This document shows positions 35,894-43,903 of a stretch of 64,000 nucleotides of DNA, one piece after another. Under the pieces are notes generated by a model. It ran no database searches, was not told where the DNA came from, and saw only the letters and a program-made list of their open reading frames with translations. This DNA comes from Algoriphagus boseongensis (lineage in GTDB: Bacteria > Bacteroidota > Bacteroidia > Cytophagales > Cyclobacteriaceae). The translations under genes and the position numbers were made by a program. Position 1 is the stretch's first letter. The number at the start of each line of letters is the position of its first letter. The stretch lies in assembly GCF_004362805.1 (NCBI RefSeq), contig NZ_SNYF01000007.1:372001-436000 (forward strand), read 5' to 3'.

Positions 35894-36475
35894 ATGAAAA
35901 AGCTCAGTACCCTCAATCGACTATTGATTCTAATCGCCGCATTGACGCTCATTCCAGCCTATTTTACACCGCTCTGGCAAATCAGCCTTTGGGCTCCTCA
36001 ATATCCCGAAGGGCTGAATATGAAGATCTGGATTGATCACCTCAGTGGCAATGTGGATCAAATCAACGGAGTTAATCATTACATCGGTATGAAACATATC
36101 GGAGATGAGATGTTTCCGGAATTTGAGTATTTGGTCTATGTGATTGCTGGGATGATCGCTTTTGGAGTCCTTGCTTTTGGAATTGGAAGACGATGGGCTC
36201 TTTATAGTTTCTTCGGCTTGATTACCCTTTTCGGAATGCTAGTATTGGCAGATATGTACCGCTGGGGATATGAATATGGTCACCACCTAGATCCCACTGC
36301 GGCCATTAAAGTCGAAGGGATGAGTTACCAGCCTCCCTTAATCGGGTACAAAGAATTACTGAATTTTCTGGCTTATTCGGGACCAGATACTGGAAGCTGG
36401 ATTTTGATCGGGGGATCAGCCCTGCTGATTTTTGCGATCCTTCGGGACCGAAGGGAAAAACCCACCATGATCTAA
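35894..36475 (+). CDS. Membrane protein of the clade II nos cluster
   Basis: 193 residues, four likely membrane helices (LLILIAALTLIPAYFTPLW; LVYVIAGMIAFGVLAFGI; ALYSFFGLITLFGMLVLA; WILIGGSALLIFAIL). The large loop after helix 1 has QINGVNHYIGMKHIGDEMFP, with His and Met residues that could bind copper or haem, and the later loop has DMYRWGYEYGHHLDP. Proteins of this type are common between nosZ and nosL in Bacteroidota clusters. Their biochemical role is not established. A copper-handling or electron-transfer role is plausible from the His/Met content and context. Confidence 0.75.
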   Translation: MKKLSTLNRLLILIAALTLIPAYFTPLWQISLWAPQYPEGLNMKIWIDHLSGNVDQINGVNHYIGMKHIGDEMFPEFEYLVYVIAGMIAFGVLAFGIGRRWALYSFFGLITLFGMLVLADMYRWGYEYGHHLDPTAAIKVEGMSYQPPLIGYKELLNFLAYSGPDTGSWILIGGSALLIFAILRDRREKPTMI

Positions 36476-36503
36476 ATTTCTTCACAGATAACCCAATTAT
36501 CCT

Positions 36504-36938
36504 ATGAAACGAATCTTTCTCTTGCTCGCTATTCTCAGTGCTGTTGCCTCCTGTACTGTGGAGCCTAGGCCCATTCTCTATGGAGAGGATGGATGTCATC
36601 ATTGCAAAATGACCTTGGTAGATCCAAAGTATGGAACTGAGCTGGTCACCCAAAAAGGGAAAGTATTGGTCTTTGATGACCTCAATTGCATGCTCAATTA
36701 CATGAATTCTCCGGAAGGAATGGAGCAGGAATACAAACATTTACTGGTGGTAGATTACCTCCAAGAAGGGGTGCTTCTAGAAGCTAAGGATGCCTTTTAT
36801 CTCAAATCAGAGGTGTTTAAATCTCCTATGGTCAGCCAGATCGCCGCATTTAAGGATTATGATCAGCTGAAAAAAATTAAGCAAGAATCTGGTGGCATTT
36901 ACCTCGCTTGGGGTGAGTTGGTCACCCAGTTCAAATGA
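36504..36938 (+). CDS. nosL: NosL, copper-delivery lipoprotein
   Basis: 144 residues with lipobox AVAS-C at about residue 17. It carries the NosL hallmark YGEDGCHHCKMTLVDPKYG (C-x2-C-x-M, copper-binding) and the FDDLNCMLNY segment. NosL is an outer/inner-membrane-anchored copper chaperone that supplies Cu(I) for assembly of the CuZ site of NosZ, together with NosDFY. Its stop overlaps the nosD start by 4 bp (ATGA), so the genes are coupled. Confidence 0.92.
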   Translation: MKRIFLLLAILSAVASCTVEPRPILYGEDGCHHCKMTLVDPKYGTELVTQKGKVLVFDDLNCMLNYMNSPEGMEQEYKHLLVVDYLQEGVLLEAKDAFYLKSEVFKSPMVSQIAAFKDYDQLKKIKQESGGIYLAWGELVTQFK

Positions 36939-38191
36939 AACCCAATCCTCTAATGAAAACCCAGCTTTGTATTCTAATTAGTCTTATCGGGATGTTAAGT
37001 TCCAATTGGCTATGGGCCAAAGAGGTAGTATTAAACCCAAAAGATCCCATTCAGGCTACTATTGATCGGGCCAAAGATGGTGATACCTTGGTGTTTTTGC
37101 CGGGAACTTACAAGCTCAACAGTATAGTCATCCGAAAGCCCCTGACGCTAATTGGGAAGGATTACCCTGTCCTCGACGGAGATGGCAAAGGGAACGTGTT
37201 GCTGATCGCAGCGACTCACGTCACCATTCAGGGATTTAAAATTAGAAATACTGGAAAATCCAATATGGATGATTCTGCCGCCATTAAATTTTTCGATTCT
37301 AAAAATTGCATCATCCAGGATAATATCCTCTCCGATACGTTTTTTGGCCTTCATTTTTCCAATTCCAGCAATCTGACGATTATCAATAATGTGATCCACG
37401 CTGAAGCAATTCGGGAATTTGAGGTAGGCAATGGAATCCATCTCTGGAAATGCAAAAACTCCTTTATAGGAGGCAATCAAGTCTCTGGGCATCGAGATGG
37501 AATCTATCTGGAGTTTGTCACAGAGACTCAGGTCAAAGACAATCTTGTTCAAAAAAATATGCGCTATGGGCTTCACTTCATGTTTGCTCATGACAATAGC
37601 TATATCCGAAATACCTTCCGAAACAACGGAGCCGGTGTGGCGGTGATGTATACCAAAAATGTATTGATGCAAGAAAACCGGTTTGAAGAAAACTGGGGCT
37701 CAAGTGCCTACGGTCTTCTGCTTAAGGATATCCGGGATAGCAAGGTGGTCAACAATTACTTTTTCAAAAACACCATCGGGATCTATATGGAAGGTAGCAG
37801 TAGAATTGAATTTGAAAACAATGATTTTAGGCAAAATGGCTGGGCTTTGAAGCTGATGGCCAGTTGCGATCAAAATACGTTTCTGGCCAATAACTTCATT
37901 CAAAATACCTTTGATATGAGTTCAAATGGCTCAGTGGTCCTCAATAAGATCACCCAAAATTATTGGGATAAATACGAAGGATATGACCTGGATAGAGACC
38001 AAATCGGTGATGTACCCTACCGCCCGATCAACTTATACAGCGTCATCGTGGAGAAGATTCCTTCGGCGGTGATCCTGTGGAGGAGTTTTATGGTCACGCT
38101 TTTAGACCGAATGGAAAAAATACTTCCTACGCTTACCCCGGATCAAATGATCGACGAATCCCCAAAAATGAAAGCTTATGATCTCAGTTAA
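36935..38191 (+). CDS. nosD: NosD, periplasmic copper-processing protein
   Basis: 418 residues. A signal peptide ends near WLWAKE. The rest is a right-handed parallel beta-helix with short repeats of the type 'N.i..N....gi.l..s....i..N', for example NCIIQDNILSDTFFGLHFSN and GIHLWKCKNSFIGGNQVSGH. NosD accepts copper from NosL and inserts it into NosZ with energy from NosFY. It overlaps nosL by 4 bp and nosF by 14 bp. A second in-frame ATG at 36953 also precedes the signal peptide. Confidence 0.93.
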   Translation: MKPNPLMKTQLCILISLIGMLSSNWLWAKEVVLNPKDPIQATIDRAKDGDTLVFLPGTYKLNSIVIRKPLTLIGKDYPVLDGDGKGNVLLIAATHVTIQGFKIRNTGKSNMDDSAAIKFFDSKNCIIQDNILSDTFFGLHFSNSSNLTIINNVIHAEAIREFEVGNGIHLWKCKNSFIGGNQVSGHRDGIYLEFVTETQVKDNLVQKNMRYGLHFMFAHDNSYIRNTFRNNGAGVAVMYTKNVLMQENRFEENWGSSAYGLLLKDIRDSKVVNNYFFKNTIGIYMEGSSRIEFENNDFRQNGWALKLMASCDQNTFLANNFIQNTFDMSSNGSVVLNKITQNYWDKYEGYDLDRDQIGDVPYRPINLYSVIVEKIPSAVILWRSFMVTLLDRMEKILPTLTPDQMIDESPKMKAYDLS

Positions 38192-38921
38192 TTCGATTTC
38201 GAAAAAATTCGGTAAGCAGCAAGTTCTCCATGACTTTGAGCTGCGATTTGAAGCTGGACACAGCTATGCGGTCATGGGACCCAATGGCAGTGGGAAGACC
38301 ACACTGATCAAGTCCATTCTGGGCATGGTGCTGCCAGATTCAGGTGAGATTCTAGTAGATGGCCAATCTATACAGGGACACACAGCTTACCGACAGCAAA
38401 TAGGCTATATGCCTCAAATCGGTAGATATCCCTCAAACATGAAAATCGGACAGCTTTTCTCAATGATGAAAGACATGAGGCCAGAGGTGAAGGAATATGA
38501 TTTGGATCTGGTCAATCAATTTGAATTGGAAATGATCAAGGACAAGGCCATGGGGACTCTTTCTGGGGGCACCCGTCAAAAGGTAAGTGCCGCCTTAGCT
38601 TTTCTGTTTCAGCCTAAGGTGCTGATTTTGGATGAACCTACCGCAGGCCTTGACCCCATCGCCGTAGAAATACTTAAAGCTAAAATTCAAAAAGAGCGGA
38701 AGGAAGGGAAGCTGATCCTGATCACCTCCCACATTCTCAATGACTTGGAGGAACTGACCGATCAGGCGATTTATTTATTTGAAGGGGAGGTATTCTTCAA
38801 TGACTCTATCGAAAGCCTCAAGGAAATTACCGGAGAGGGAAGATTTTCCCCAGCCATTGCCAAACTCATGCAGTGGACCCTAAAAAAAAAGACAAGCACT
38901 AAATCTCTGACCCATGCTTAA
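38178..38921 (+). CDS. nosF: NosF, ABC transporter ATPase
   Basis: 247 residues. Walker A GPNGSGKTTLIKS, Q-loop YMPQIG, signature LSGGTRQKVSAALAF, Walker B VLILDEPTAGLDP and H-loop ITSHIL are all present and in the right order. As the ATPase of the NosDFY complex it powers copper-site maturation rather than copper transport alone. It overlaps nosD by 14 bp and nosY by 8 bp. Confidence 0.95.
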   Translation: MISVNSISKKFGKQQVLHDFELRFEAGHSYAVMGPNGSGKTTLIKSILGMVLPDSGEILVDGQSIQGHTAYRQQIGYMPQIGRYPSNMKIGQLFSMMKDMRPEVKEYDLDLVNQFELEMIKDKAMGTLSGGTRQKVSAALAFLFQPKVLILDEPTAGLDPIAVEILKAKIQKERKEGKLILITSHILNDLEELTDQAIYLFEGEVFFNDSIESLKEITGEGRFSPAIAKLMQWTLKKKTSTKSLTHA

Positions 38922-39681
38922 GCTACTCAAATACGCCCTATACGACATTCTGAAGTCAAGATTTGCCTTGATCTACACCTTCTTTCTCTTTCTCATCGCA
39001 GTGTCTGTGTACCAGATTTCAGATGATTTGGGGAAAGTATCCCTGAGCCTGATGAATATCCTGATCATGATTGTACCCCTGATCGCCGCGGTATTTGCCA
39101 CCACGCATTTTTATAACAACCTCGAATTTATAGAACTTATGCTGGCTCAGCCGGTGAAGCGGATTCAGGTATTTCTCAGTCAGCTATTTGCTGTCATATT
39201 GATGCTGAGTCTTTCCATTTTGATTGGATTTGGGCTTCCAATGCTAGTTTGGGGGGCAGATTCAGGATTGCTGATTTTGCTGGGAGTGGGGGTAGTACTC
39301 AGCGCCGTATTTGCAGGTTTTGCATTTTTGGCAAGTGTGATGACTCGTGACAAAGCTAAAGCCATTGGAGTGAGCCTAGCGCTATGGATATACTTTTCCT
39401 TGGTATACGATGGCTTGGTTTTGTACCTCATCTATAGTTTTGCCGATTACCCCTTAGAAAAACCCACTTTGGCCCTGGTCCTCCTGAATCCTGTGGATCT
39501 CGGAAGGATCCTCATGTTGATGCAGCTTGACATTTCTGCCTTAATGGGGTATACTGGAGCCTTTTTCCGCCAGTTTTTCTCCAGCAATACGGGATGGTTA
39601 ATTGCCTCGTCTGCCTTATTGATTTGGATTGTTTTTCCGAATTGGATCGCCCTGAAGGTTTTTGGAAAACGCGATTTCTAA
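38914..39681 (+). CDS. nosY: NosY, ABC transporter permease
   Basis: 255 residues with six membrane helices, for example ALIYTFFLFLIAVSVYQIS and VLLGVGV-type segments (LLILLGVGVVLSAVFAGFAF). It partners NosF in the NosDFY complex. Last gene of the operon; the gap to the next gene is 88 bp, without an obvious terminator but with a small AACCTT/AAGGTT repeat. Confidence 0.92.
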   Translation: MLKLLKYALYDILKSRFALIYTFFLFLIAVSVYQISDDLGKVSLSLMNILIMIVPLIAAVFATTHFYNNLEFIELMLAQPVKRIQVFLSQLFAVILMLSLSILIGFGLPMLVWGADSGLLILLGVGVVLSAVFAGFAFLASVMTRDKAKAIGVSLALWIYFSLVYDGLVLYLIYSFADYPLEKPTLALVLLNPVDLGRILMLMQLDISALMGYTGAFFRQFFSSNTGWLIASSALLIWIVFPNWIALKVFGKRDF

Positions 39682-39769
39682 TAAAATTGCCATCACTTAA
39701 TTTGAGAAAATAAAACCTTTGCAAGGTTGAATTGGAGGCAATAAAGTATTTTTCCGGAAATATTATTTC

Positions 39770-41230
39770 ATGAAATACACTAGGTTTTTACTAGTAAGCC
39801 TTATTCTTTCCTTCGGCCTTTTCTTTACCTCTTGCCAAGATCCTGCCGAGGTCATTTTACCCAAAGGAGATGACGGGCAGGTTTTTGCAATTGATACCAA
39901 GGAAAGCCAGATTCCATATCTGGTGATCGATACTCAGGGAAGAGAGATTCCTTATGAACCTGGGATTCCTGCTCAAATGAAAATCTATGTGGACAAAAAG
40001 CTCCAGCAGACCCAAAGGATTGATTTGGAGTTTAGAGGCAAAACTTCCTTTCGGCTTTCAGATAAAAAAGCATTCAATTTTGAGACGATAGACGAATCGG
40101 GAGAAGGGATAGACGTGGCTTTTTTTGGATTGCCTGCAGAGGAAGATTGGCGACTAGTCGGTCATGTGGTCAATTTGAAAGATAAATATGCTTGGGATAA
40201 ATCTTTGATTTTTAACCATGTGGCTTACCGTCTTTCTCTTGAAATGGGGAAATATGCCAGTCGGGGAGTATTTGTGGAGTTGGAAGTGAACGGAGAGTAT
40301 TTGGGAATTTACTATTTCTGTGAAAAGCTAAAAAGAGACTCCAATCGAATCAATATTAAATCTTTGAATGCTTCATCCACGAATCTCACGGGCGGATATA
40401 TCCTTAAAATCGATAAAACCGATGCTGGACCTGAGCACGATGGAAAGCCCTTGTCCTATTTTATGAGCAATTGGGATGATGATGCCCGATATACCGAATT
40501 CAACAGCTTCAGAAGTCAGTTTGATATTTTTGGAAAGCCCTTGACCTTTGCTCCATTTGCTCCCCCATATCATTCCCAACAATATCTTGAGACTTATTTT
40601 ACCTATGAGTATCCTAAGGCTGAGGATATTACTCCTGCTCAAAAGACCTACATCCAAGGCTATATGAAGGACTTTGAGGAGGCTTTGCTGAAAGCACCTT
40701 CCTCCAGTGAAAATCCAGCCTACTTTAACTTCATGGATGTAGAATCATTTGCTGATTACTTTATCATCAATGAATTGTGCAGAAATGTGGATGCCTATCG
40801 ACTGAGTACCTATCTAGTGAAAGACCGAGACGGAAAACTCGCCATGGGTCCAGTTTGGGATTTCAACATCGGGTTCAATGAAGGATGGAGAATTCCCGCC
40901 ACAGATTGGGTGATCAATTACAACGATTATGTAAGCAATGACCCTTGGATGGTTCCTTTTTGGTGGTCCAAGTTAATAGAAGACCCAGCTTTCAAAAAGA
41001 AACTTAAAGAGCGTTGGATATTCCTCAGAAAAGGCCCACTTGCCAACTCCAATATTCAGGGAATCGTGGATGATGCCGTCAAGTACCTCCAAGAAAACGG
41101 AGCCGTGGAGCGAAACTACCAAAAATGGGATCAGGGCATAGGAGTCAACTACGATCAGGCTGTGCTAGAATTGAAGCAATTCCTTACCGAAAGGGTCAAT
41201 TGGATGGATTCCCAAATCAATTCATTCTGA
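39770..41230 (+). CDS. CotH-family kinase-like lipoprotein
   Basis: 486 residues, lipobox LFFTS-C at about residue 22. The CotH fold is visible: RIDLEFRGKTSFRLSDKKAF (RG.SS....K), KDKYAWDKSLIFNHVAYRLS, YLGIYYFCEKLKRDSNRINI, GYILKIDKTDAG and the catalytic-looking AMGPVWDFNIGFNEG (W-D-F-N). CotH proteins phosphorylate secreted proteins in spore formers; lipoprotein members occur in many non-sporulating Bacteroidota with unknown targets. Its 3' end overlaps the convergent PIG-L gene by 14 bp. Confidence 0.9.
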   Translation: MKYTRFLLVSLILSFGLFFTSCQDPAEVILPKGDDGQVFAIDTKESQIPYLVIDTQGREIPYEPGIPAQMKIYVDKKLQQTQRIDLEFRGKTSFRLSDKKAFNFETIDESGEGIDVAFFGLPAEEDWRLVGHVVNLKDKYAWDKSLIFNHVAYRLSLEMGKYASRGVFVELEVNGEYLGIYYFCEKLKRDSNRINIKSLNASSTNLTGGYILKIDKTDAGPEHDGKPLSYFMSNWDDDARYTEFNSFRSQFDIFGKPLTFAPFAPPYHSQQYLETYFTYEYPKAEDITPAQKTYIQGYMKDFEEALLKAPSSSENPAYFNFMDVESFADYFIINELCRNVDAYRLSTYLVKDRDGKLAMGPVWDFNIGFNEGWRIPATDWVINYNDYVSNDPWMVPFWWSKLIEDPAFKKKLKERWIFLRKGPLANSNIQGIVDDAVKYLQENGAVERNYQKWDQGIGVNYDQAVLELKQFLTERVNWMDSQINSF

Positions 41231-42095
41231 GCATCGGGAAAAGTCTGAGGATTTCTTCCTTGCTTGGCTGAGTTCCATATTCACAGATCTCAAAGGCTTC
41301 TGCATATTGAACTTGGGCTGCTTTTTCCTGTCCATACCATTTTTCTAGTCCTTTTCTGACAGTAGGATTGGGAGCAAAAGCACGCTTTGATTTTAGCCAG
41401 GCAATTCTCTCTTCTTTACCTTCTGGAATTTCGTCAGGATCGTTGCTGACCCATGGAAGCCATTCGTAGAATTGGGAGACATGGGCATCCATGCCGTAGA
41501 TTTTTTTATCAATCACAGAGCTGATATCAATGGCGATGTCAGGGGAAAAAGGATTTGGCTTTTGGAAATTATCCTGATAATACAAGAAGACAGGGTTTTT
41601 TCTCAAAGGTGGAGTGTCAGCAGCAATGTTGGGGACGCCAACCATAAAAGCGGCATCCTGCACCAAAACGCCTGTATATCGATGGTCAGGATGATAATCG
41701 TTAGGACGATGAGAGATTACCACATCCGCTCCCCATTCCCGGATTTTCCGAATCACATCCAGCCTGATTTCAAGGGTGGGTAAAAGTTCCCCATCATGGT
41801 TGTCTAAAACATCATAAGTGACTCCCAGTCTTCTGGCTACCTCTTGAGTTTCTTCATATCTTCTTTTTGCCAACATTCCTCCTCCCATTTCCATATGTCC
41901 TGCATCCCCATTGGTGACAGTAAGGAATTTGACTTCATGCCCCATCTGAACGAATAAAGCCGCGGTTCCTCCGGATTTGATATCGCAGTCATCCGGATGC
42001 GCTCCTATCATCAGGATTTTCAGAGGTTTTTCCTGAGAAAAAACAAAGCCAAAGGATAAGAAGAAAAAGGAAAGCGAGAATAGGATTTTTTTCAT
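41217..42095 (-). CDS. Exported PIG-L family deacetylase
   Basis: 292 residues with a signal peptide (LSFFFLSFGFVFSQ). Zinc-binding signature ILMIGAHPDDCDIKSGG (AHPDD) and the distal histidine motif SHRPNDYHPDHRYTG are complete. This fold removes acetyl groups from N-acetylglucosamine-type substrates (GlcNAc-PI, mycothiol, bacillithiol). As an exported protein it probably acts on sugars in the periplasm. The last 14 bp overlap the end of the CotH-like gene on the other strand. Confidence 0.9.
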   Translation of the reverse strand: MKKILFSLSFFFLSFGFVFSQEKPLKILMIGAHPDDCDIKSGGTAALFVQMGHEVKFLTVTNGDAGHMEMGGGMLAKRRYEETQEVARRLGVTYDVLDNHDGELLPTLEIRLDVIRKIREWGADVVISHRPNDYHPDHRYTGVLVQDAAFMVGVPNIAADTPPLRKNPVFLYYQDNFQKPNPFSPDIAIDISSVIDKKIYGMDAHVSQFYEWLPWVSNDPDEIPEGKEERIAWLKSKRAFAPNPTVRKGLEKWYGQEKAAQVQYAEAFEICEYGTQPSKEEILRLFPMLRMN

Positions 42096-42279
42096 GGTGG
42101 GTGAATTTGAATTAAAAATCTACCCAAAGAAATTGGAAAAGCAAAGGTAAAATGATGCAGTCGGACTGTTCTTCAATTAGTTGTAAGGAATTGGCTATGA
42201 CAAATTTCCAGAACTTTTAAGGCCGAGGATTCCGATTTCTGCCTAAATTGAATGGCTAGCAAGTTAAAACTTCACTCCA

Positions 42280-43848
42280 ATGAATTATCCAAGCATTTTT
42301 AACGACGTGGTCGGTCCAGTTATGAGAGGCCCTTCAAGTTCTCATTGTGCTGCTTCACTCAGAATCGCCAGAATTTGTCATGATTTGATGGGAGGGAGGA
42401 TTTCTTCTATTGAAATCGATTTTGATCCGGCTGGCTCTTTGGCTACCACGCATAAAGATCAAGGTTCGGATATGGGCTTATTTGGTGGTTTTTTGGGCTG
42501 GGAGGCGCACGATGAGCGGTTGGTCGATTCAGAAATGCATCTGCGGGGAGCCGGAATTTCTTACACCATTCGAATAATTGAATTGGAAAACAAACACCCC
42601 AATGCTTACCAAATTACCCTTACTAATCCTTGGGAGTCTCATCGCGTGGTAGCTATTTCCACCGGTGGAGGGATGATTGAAGTTGTCGAAATCGATGGGG
42701 CTAAAGTTTCCTTGGCAGGAGATCGGTTCATGACCTTAGTCTATGCTGATCTGCCTGATCAGGTGATGAACTATCTGGACCAAGCTGGAGATTGGGATAG
42801 TTTGGAAGTGCTTTCAGGGACTTCCAAAATGGTTCTTTTAACTGCTCAAGCGCCAATTGATCCGATTTTACGGGAAGAATTGTCACAAATCGAAGGGGTG
42901 AAAATGATCAAGGAAATCCGCCCGGTACTTCCTGTTCTTTCTTCTAAAAATACCCGTGTTCCCTTTATCACAGTGGAGGAAATGTTCGCTTACAATGAGG
43001 ACAAGAATTTACCTCTTTGGGAATTAGCGGTGAGGTATGAAAGCATGAGGGGGAATATTTCCGAGGAGGAGGTTCTCGCTAAAATGGATGATATCCGGAT
43101 TATTCTCAAAAACGCGGTGGAGACCGGGCTTAAAGGAACCAAGTTTCAGGATAGAATTTTGGGTCCTCAATCCGTGAAATTCAAGTCCTTGATGGAGGAA
43201 AAGAAGTTGGTCAATGGAGACGTCTTGAATCGAATTATCATGTATGTATCTGCCATCATGGAGGTAAAGAGCTCCATGGGTGTGATCGTAGCAGCCCCAA
43301 CAGCAGGTTCTTGTGGAGCAATGCCAGGAGCGGTTCTTGGGGTTTCTGATTCTTTGGGACTTTCTGATGAGGAGACTGTAAAAGCCTTGATGATCGCAGG
43401 GCTAATAGGAGTATTTATTGCTGCCCATTCCACTTTCGCCGCTGAGGTTGGGGGATGCCAGGCAGAATGTGGTTCTGGCGCTACTATGGCCGCTGCCGCA
43501 ATTGTTCATTTGGCTGGCGGGACGCTTAATCAAAGTATTTCTGCCGCTTCAATGGCTTTACAGAGTTCATTGGGAATGATTTGCGATCCTATTGGAAACC
43601 GGGTAGAGGCTCCATGCCTGAACAGAAATGTGATGGCAGCTTCCAATGCGCTTTCCTGCGCAAATATGGCTTTGGCTGACTATGACCATTTGATTCCATT
43701 GGATCAGGTAATTGAGACTATGTATGAGGTAGGAAAAAGTATCCCCAATACCTTGAGATGTACTAATCTGGGAGGCTTATCCATTACCAAGGCCGCCAAA
43801 GAAATTGAGAAAAAGCTGGAGTCCAAACAGTTTTTCAAAAGTTGCTGA
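42280..43848 (+). CDS. L-serine ammonia-lyase (single-chain, Fe-S type)
   Basis: 522 residues, converts L-serine to pyruvate and ammonia. The beta domain comes first (DVVGPVMRGPSSSHCAASLR, the 'GPSSSH' motif), followed by an ACT-like part and then the alpha domain with IVAAPTAGSCGAMPGAVLG, VGGCQAECGSGATMAAAA and a region with MICDPIGNRVEAPCLNRNV. The cysteines in these three segments bind the [4Fe-4S] cluster. Such enzymes lose activity in oxygen or NO. The usual single-chain enzyme is around 450-460 residues, so this is somewhat long. No serine-related operon neighbour is seen. Confidence 0.92.
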   Translation: MNYPSIFNDVVGPVMRGPSSSHCAASLRIARICHDLMGGRISSIEIDFDPAGSLATTHKDQGSDMGLFGGFLGWEAHDERLVDSEMHLRGAGISYTIRIIELENKHPNAYQITLTNPWESHRVVAISTGGGMIEVVEIDGAKVSLAGDRFMTLVYADLPDQVMNYLDQAGDWDSLEVLSGTSKMVLLTAQAPIDPILREELSQIEGVKMIKEIRPVLPVLSSKNTRVPFITVEEMFAYNEDKNLPLWELAVRYESMRGNISEEEVLAKMDDIRIILKNAVETGLKGTKFQDRILGPQSVKFKSLMEEKKLVNGDVLNRIIMYVSAIMEVKSSMGVIVAAPTAGSCGAMPGAVLGVSDSLGLSDEETVKALMIAGLIGVFIAAHSTFAAEVGGCQAECGSGATMAAAAIVHLAGGTLNQSISAASMALQSSLGMICDPIGNRVEAPCLNRNVMAASNALSCANMALADYDHLIPLDQVIETMYEVGKSIPNTLRCTNLGGLSITKAAKEIEKKLESKQFFKSC

Positions 43849-43903
43849 TAGGAGAAAGATTCGGAAAAAAATAAGAAAAGTTGTCAATTGACAGCCTTTT
43901 TGC

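Noticed and set aside
39714-39728. AACCTT-TGC-AAGGTT hairpin after nosY as terminator
   Set aside because: Short stem without a following T-tract; not enough to call a terminator.
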